Positions 5,336 to 5,925 of a stretch of 5,925 nt of DNA are shown piece after piece. The notes under the pieces are model-generated. The model did no database searches, had not been told where the DNA came from, and saw only the letters and a program-made list of their open reading frames with translations. A program made the translations under genes and the position numbers. Location: NCBI GenBank assembly GCA_946479475.1, contig CAMLGG010000307.1:1-5925 (forward strand). Reading direction: 5' to 3'. How positions within the stretch are numbered: the first letter of the stretch is position 1; each line of letters starts with the position of its first letter. The stretch is from an uncultured Ideonella sp. GTDB lineage: Bacteria; Pseudomonadota; Gammaproteobacteria; Burkholderiales; Burkholderiaceae.

Positions 5336-5925
5336 ATGATGGAACAACCCAAGAAACTGGGGCGGCGGAGCTTCCTCAACACCGCTGCCGCGGCCGGCCT
5401 GGCCGGCGTCGGCATGGCGGCCTGCTCCGAGAAGCCCAACTCGTCAGCGGGCGCGGCGCCCGCCTCCGCGGCCGGTGGCGGGGCCGAGCACGCCGGCGGC
5501 GCGGTGGCGCACCTGAAGCCCGGCGAGCTCGACACCTACTACGGCCTGTGGAGCGGCGGCCACACCGGCGACCTGCGCGTGCTGGGCATGCCCTCGGGCC
5601 GCGAGCTGCTGCGCATCCCCTGCTTCGTGCCGGATGCGCTGGTGGGCTGGGGCCAGACCAACGAATCCAAGAAGGTCATGGGCACCAAGCCCGACGGCAG
5701 CCTGCGCTACGCCGTGGGCGACACGCACCACACCCACGCCTCGTACAAGGACGGCAACTACGACGGCCGCTACGCCTGGGTCAACGACAAGATCAACGCC
5801 CGCATCGCGCGCATCCGGCTCGACTACTTCATCTGCGACAAGATCACCGAGCTGCCCAACGTGCAGGGCTTCCACGGCATCTTCCCGGACAAGGCCGACC
5901 CGGTCGATCCGAAGATCAACTACAC
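5336..5925 (+). CDS. nosZ: Nitrous oxide reductase NosZ, N-terminal part (3' end outside window)
   Basis: About 196 codons are present of a protein normally about 640 residues long; the frame is open at the window end. NosZ reduces N2O to N2 in the periplasm using the mixed-valent CuA centre and the four-copper CuZ centre. The N-terminus has a twin-arginine signal (GRRSFLN, 9-15), as expected for the Tat-exported clade I type. The propeller start is clear: YYGLWSGGHTGDLRVLGMPS (68-87), GWGQTNESKK (104-113) and GDTHHTHASY (128-137). The latter carries the paired His131/His132 expected to bind CuZ. It continues with NDKINARIARIRLDY (150-164) and LPNVQGFHG (173-181), where His180 is the next CuZ ligand. 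The CuA domain lies beyond the window. Unusually, the signal ends GMAACSEK: Cys30 in a lipobox-like setting, followed by an Ala/Gly-rich linker (about 36-58), suggesting possible lipid anchoring. The gene is divergent from the cytochrome/NosX operon and probably shares its control site. Confidence 0.97.
   Translation, partial: MMEQPKKLGRRSFLNTAAAAGLAGVGMAACSEKPNSSAGAAPASAAGGGAEHAGGAVAHLKPGELDTYYGLWSGGHTGDLRVLGMPSGRELLRIPCFVPDALVGWGQTNESKKVMGTKPDGSLRYAVGDTHHTHASYKDGNYDGRYAWVNDKINARIARIRLDYFICDKITELPNVQGFHGIFPDKADPVDPKINY

Overview
The window is very GC-rich with strong third-position G/C bias. It reads as part of a nitrous oxide reduction (nos) locus from a proteobacterium, most likely a betaproteobacterium of the Burkholderiales/Rhodocyclales type. 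That placement is an inference from the NosZ and NosX sequence style, base composition and gene content; no search was run.

Layout. On the right, on the + strand, is the first ~197 codons of nosZ (5336 to the window end), the periplasmic copper enzyme that reduces N2O to N2. Divergent from it, across a ~165 bp regulatory gap, is a tight block of five co-directional minus-strand genes. In transcription order these are a lipoprotein cytochrome c of the c5 type (4772-5170), an ApbE/NosX-type FAD:protein FMN transferase (3717-4763), a small DUF2946-like Cys/His protein (3296-3703), a TonB-dependent outer-membrane receptor (1029-3188), and a periplasmic Asp-box (BNR/sialidase-fold) protein with conspicuous Cys and His clusters (1-1023, cut by the window edge). 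Gaps are 8, 13, 107 and 5 nt, so a single operon is likely.

Regulation. The nosZ/cytochrome gap contains one FNR/DNR/NnrR-like dyad (TTG-N8-CAA, 5231-5244). A -10-like TATCTT lies at the distance expected for a class II activator site for the minus-strand operon. The same box is also spaced to serve nosZ. Low oxygen and/or nitric oxide control of both units is the simplest reading.

How the parts may work together. NosX/ApbE is known to put covalent FMN on NosR, which supports N2O reduction. The membrane-tethered cytochrome is a plausible electron carrier to NosZ. The remaining three genes (receptor, DUF2946-like, BNR protein) have no assigned role. Their position in a nos locus and their possible metal-ligand residues suggest a copper acquisition or delivery branch for the many-copper enzyme NosZ. 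This is the most novel element here. The receptor does not look like the known copper receptor NosA/OprC, so if it does carry copper it would be a non-orthologous solution. No mobile elements, RNA genes or CRISPR arrays were seen, and no stretch over 300 bases lacks a gene.
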